This document shows positions 61,680-64,000 of a stretch of 64,000 nucleotides of DNA, in pieces (within the stretch, counting starts at the first letter, position 1; each line of letters begins with the position of its first letter). A program made the position numbers and the translations under genes. The DNA is from Butyrivibrio sp. VCD2006 (GTDB taxonomy: Bacteria; Bacillota; Clostridia; Lachnospirales; Lachnospiraceae). Location: contig NZ_AUIX01000023.1 in NCBI RefSeq assembly GCF_000423925.1, positions 38,611-102,610 on the forward strand, read 5' to 3'. The notes beneath the pieces are model-generated. The model searched no databases. It had not been told where the DNA came from and was given only the letters and a program-made list of their open reading frames with translations.

Positions 61680-62948
61680 ATGAGGAAAATAACAGCAGGT
61701 GACGTGTTACATGTATATGGCAGCCTTGGCAGAATTGCTTATAGCGTGAGACTTTGCATCAGGATGGACGAGCTCATTGATGCGGATATACTTGCCCGCG
61801 CTTTGAAAAAAACAAGCAAGCGCTATCCATATCTTTGTGTGGCGCTCAAGGCGGAAAATGAGGAGTACTTCTTCGATGAGAACAACGAGCCGGTCTGTCT
61901 TTTTAATACAGATGAGAGAATAACCCTGAATTCCGCTGAGACCAACTACCATGTGTGGGCAGTCTGCTACAAAGACGACTTCATCTACCTCGATTTCTAT
62001 CATGGAATCTGCGACGGAACCGGAATATACTTCGTTCTTGCAACGCTCTTATATTATTATGAATCTGAGAAATACGGTCCTATCAGCTCGGAAGGCATCA
62101 GAACCCTTGATGATCCAATAGATGAAAAAGAGTTTTTGGATCCAATGGACCTACTTCCTGAGATAGATCTTTCAACACTGCCTCAGGGCATTAGTCAGAG
62201 AAAACCTTCATTTTCGCTGCTGGATGACGCCGGAATGACTCCGAGTAGTGCGGCCATCGTCAGAGATGTGATGATTCCGGAAAAAGAGCTGCTTAAGTTT
62301 ACATCCGCTAACGATGCCAGCCCCGGGACTTTTATTACCGTCATCACAGCCAGGGCCATCGACAAAATAAATCCGGTACGCGAAAAGCCACTTATGGGGG
62401 CATACATCATAAACGGAAGGCCAATGCTTCATGCGCCACTTTCACATCACAACTGCGTGACAACCACTTCGATGGAGTACACAGACAAGCTTAAAAATAT
62501 GCCATTGGATAAACAGTGCACTGCTTACAGGGGCAGGACTTTTTTACAGAGTGATGAGGAAAGCGTTCAAAGGCTCCTGACCTTTAGCTCCTCCAGATGC
62601 AAGATGGTTGCAAAGTCGCCAACACTGGAAGCTAAGAAGGCTGCATACGCACAAATGATGGAGGGTGGGAAAAAGTACTTTTCTTATATGGTCAGTTATG
62701 TTGGTCAGTGGAAACAAAAGGAGATAGGAGCTCACATAAAAGAGTTCTGGACTCACGTTCCGGATGCAAATGGTTTTCTTATTGAAGTGGCTGCTGTTAA
62801 TGGAAATATCTTTTTGTCGATGCAACAGAATTTTGTAGAGGATACATATTACAAGGCATTTTTGGCAGAACTTGAGGCAAACAATATTCCTTACACTGAA
62901 GTGGCTACAATGGAAAATGATATAGCGTATTTTCCAGAGATAAAGTGA
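61680..62948 (+). CDS. Condensation-domain / CoA acyltransferase-like protein
   Basis: This cytoplasmic protein of 422 residues has the two-lobe chloramphenicol-acetyltransferase fold. The active-site motif is YHGICDGTG with His108 and Asp112, matching the H-x-x-x-D-G signature. RYPYLCVALKAENEEYFF, AYIINGRPMLHAPLSHH and MQQNFVEDTYYKAFLAEL follow the order of stand-alone condensation or alcohol acetyltransferase-type proteins. It may transfer an acyl group to an alcohol or amine. No peptide synthetase or polyketide gene is nearby, so a lone acyltransferase is likeliest. Start ATG with AAGGAGG 8 bases upstream. It is monocistronic. Confidence 0.8.
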   Translation: MRKITAGDVLHVYGSLGRIAYSVRLCIRMDELIDADILARALKKTSKRYPYLCVALKAENEEYFFDENNEPVCLFNTDERITLNSAETNYHVWAVCYKDDFIYLDFYHGICDGTGIYFVLATLLYYYESEKYGPISSEGIRTLDDPIDEKEFLDPMDLLPEIDLSTLPQGISQRKPSFSLLDDAGMTPSSAAIVRDVMIPEKELLKFTSANDASPGTFITVITARAIDKINPVREKPLMGAYIINGRPMLHAPLSHHNCVTTTSMEYTDKLKNMPLDKQCTAYRGRTFLQSDEESVQRLLTFSSSRCKMVAKSPTLEAKKAAYAQMMEGGKKYFSYMVSYVGQWKQKEIGAHIKEFWTHVPDANGFLIEVAAVNGNIFLSMQQNFVEDTYYKAFLAELEANNIPYTEVATMENDIAYFPEIK

Positions 62949-62956
62949 ATGAAACT

Positions 62957-62988
62957 AAAAAGGGCTGTCAGATGCGACAGCCCTTTTT
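62957..62988. terminator. Bidirectional terminator between convergent genes
   Basis: AAAAAGGGCTGTC pairs perfectly with GACAGCCCTTTTT around a 6-base loop, with matching T-runs on both strands. Confidence 0.95.
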
Positions 62989-63010
62989 CAATGTATGATA
63001 ATGTATTAAA

Positions 63011-63487
63011 TCAATCCTCTTCCATGAAACGCATCTTGTTGCTTCCTTCAGCCTTGGGCTGAGCGATGGCAACACCGACTTGCTTGGCTTTTTTCTGAGC
63101 CCTCATACACTTTGGACAAATGGTTCCAAAGTTCGTGGGAGTTCCGCAGACCTGGCAATAATTTCCCATAATGACCTGCTTCATTGTGGGGTCATCTTTA
63201 TACTGGATACGTCCCTGCTTGATCCACTCCTTGACCTTGCCAAGAGGAATCCCGAAATGTTCTGCTACCTGATAGTCCTTAACATCATTTGCCCTTATAT
63301 AATCGCGGACATCACAAAAAAGCTCCTGTTCTGCACATTTTGGACATTTATTGCCTTTAATGTTGTAGAGAAGCTTTCTGCCACAGTTGACACAAACTCT
63401 GGGGCCAGATGATTTAATTCCGTGGGGATCTATTTTATCACCCTGGGCGCGCTCGAAGCGCTCTCTGTTCTTGTCATAACTATCCAT
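63011..63487 (-). CDS. Zinc-ribbon and helix-turn-helix protein (YvyF-like)
   Basis: This protein has 158 residues. Two zinc ribbons are visible, VCVNCGRKL with KCPKCAEQ (about residues 32-54) and YCQVCGTPT with ICPKCMRA (about 110-130). A helix-turn-helix lies between them (VRDYIRANDVKDYQVAEHFGI, then GKVKEWIKQGRIQY). The combination resembles the flagellar-operon protein YvyF, with an extra C-terminal zinc ribbon. No flagellar gene is near. It may bind nucleic acid or protein. The ATG at 63487 has no clear ribosome site. Confidence 0.8.
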   Translation of the reverse strand: MDSYDKNRERFERAQGDKIDPHGIKSSGPRVCVNCGRKLLYNIKGNKCPKCAEQELFCDVRDYIRANDVKDYQVAEHFGIPLGKVKEWIKQGRIQYKDDPTMKQVIMGNYCQVCGTPTNFGTICPKCMRAQKKAKQVGVAIAQPKAEGSNKMRFMEED

Positions 63488-63784
63488 ATAATTATTTTAA
63501 AACGATAAACCGCAAAATAAAAGCGAGAATGAGATGTTTATAGTATTTTAATCATTTTGCTCATTGCATCATGCTATAGTGAGTGATATACTATCTGAGT
63601 TTTGAAAATAAATAAACGTATTTTCTTATATTAATGTAATAAATTGTTATTCAATCAATGATCTCTCGGAATCTTGAGTGATCATGCCAGCTAAATTCTG
63701 GCAATTGAACTTTGACAAGTGAATATTACCCAAGATGAAAAAAAGATGCAAAACAGGGCATGAATAATAGACATAACACTGTTG

Positions 63785-63946
63785 CTATGCCTGAGAATGC
63801 TGTATGATATTTACGAGATCATGCTACATTACAAACCAACTTTCTCAGGGCGGATTCGTAAGGCAGATCCCATGCATCCAAATGTTGTAACATGAGGATG
63901 TGATAGAGGCGGCAGTACCACATCTTTGTTGAGCGGTGCCTGCCGC
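63785..63946 (+). ncRNA. Candidate structured non-coding RNA
   Basis: No ORF covers this stretch of the last 500 bases. Several stems lie in a row. TGTATGAT pairs with ATCATGCTACA (with a bulge), enclosed by CCTGAG / CTCAGG (about 63790 and 63843). Then CATCC-AA-ATGTT / AACAT-GA-GGATG (about 63879-63901) is a two-part hairpin with an A/GA internal loop. GCGGCAG / CTGCCGC (about 63910-63950) is the third stem. It fits no RNA family I recognise and the strand is uncertain; the right end may continue beyond the window. The rest of 63488-64000 is AT-rich and empty of genes. Confidence 0.35.
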
Positions 63947-64000
63947 TTTCTAGCTTGAAGTCTATTTTCTCACGCTTGTTTGAGCGTTCAACAGAAGTTC

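Overview
The window reads as a chromosome segment of a low-to-moderate-GC Firmicute of the family Lachnospiraceae, most like Butyrivibrio, Pseudobutyrivibrio or a close relative. This is an inference from gene content and protein style: large secreted proteins with fibronectin-like, Ig-like and BspA-type leucine-rich modules, a VTC/DUF4956/CotH trio, YfhO, DegV, LytTR/DUF3021, GH3 and GH13 enzymes, GGAGG-type ribosome sites and extended -10 (TGnTATAAT) promoters. No rRNA, tRNA, prophage, complete insertion sequence or CRISPR array was recognised.

Layout. 1-2001 is the 3' part of a solute-binding protein gene, followed by a 1.3 kb non-coding stretch with an imperfect inverted repeat, an eleven-unit array of 34-bp palindromic elements on a 51/52-bp period, and a pair of GC-rich hairpins. 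3.3-9.4 kb holds degV, a GT4/GH13 pair for alpha-glucan or glycolipid metabolism, and two convergent membrane-protein genes. 9.5-19 kb holds two giant surface proteins around cysS. 19.1-25.4 kb is a series of small transcription units: a dense stem-loop cluster, an alpha/beta hydrolase with a LytTR/DUF3021 pair, a DUF89 protein, a serine hydrolase, two overlapping STAS-like proteins and a GNAT acetyltransferase interrupted by a 27-bp tandem repeat. 25.6-26.3 kb has an inverted-repeat cluster and the 3' remnant of an Rpn-family (PD-(D/E)XK) transposase-like gene.

26.5-31.4 kb is the most unusual block. It encodes an ECF-type sigma factor fused through an Ala/Gly-rich region and one membrane helix to a large, probably extracytoplasmic domain. 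A lipoprotein gene follows, with the same 40-bp, 10-bp-spaced motif upstream as the sigma gene. A secreted PPC/Fn3-like protein comes next, closed by a terminator copied from the one behind the sigma gene. This looks like a self-regulating, membrane-tethered sigma factor system.

31.5-36.3 kb carries the minus-strand vtc-DUF4956-cotH operon and a secreted Fn3 protein. 36.5-40.9 kb has a GH3 glycosidase, a 93-bp tandem repeat and metNI. 41-48.8 kb has further intergenic repeats, cinA, a YgjV-type protein, a MATE transporter fused to an RsbW-like ATPase, metQ and an amino-acid ABC transporter. 48.8-57.7 kb, on the minus strand, has a PAS histidine kinase whose phospho-acceptor His is replaced by Asn, then the operon PBP1A-yfhO-DNA methyltransferase. 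57.8-64 kb has yigZ, a third giant surface protein with a PGGGDN repeat, a condensation-like acyltransferase, a zinc-ribbon/HTH protein and a possible structured RNA at the right edge.

Functional threads are surface and envelope biology (three giant proteins with a related C-terminal LRR module, PBP1A, YfhO, CotH operon), uptake of amino acids and methionine, glycan turnover, and signalling by unusual domain fusions.
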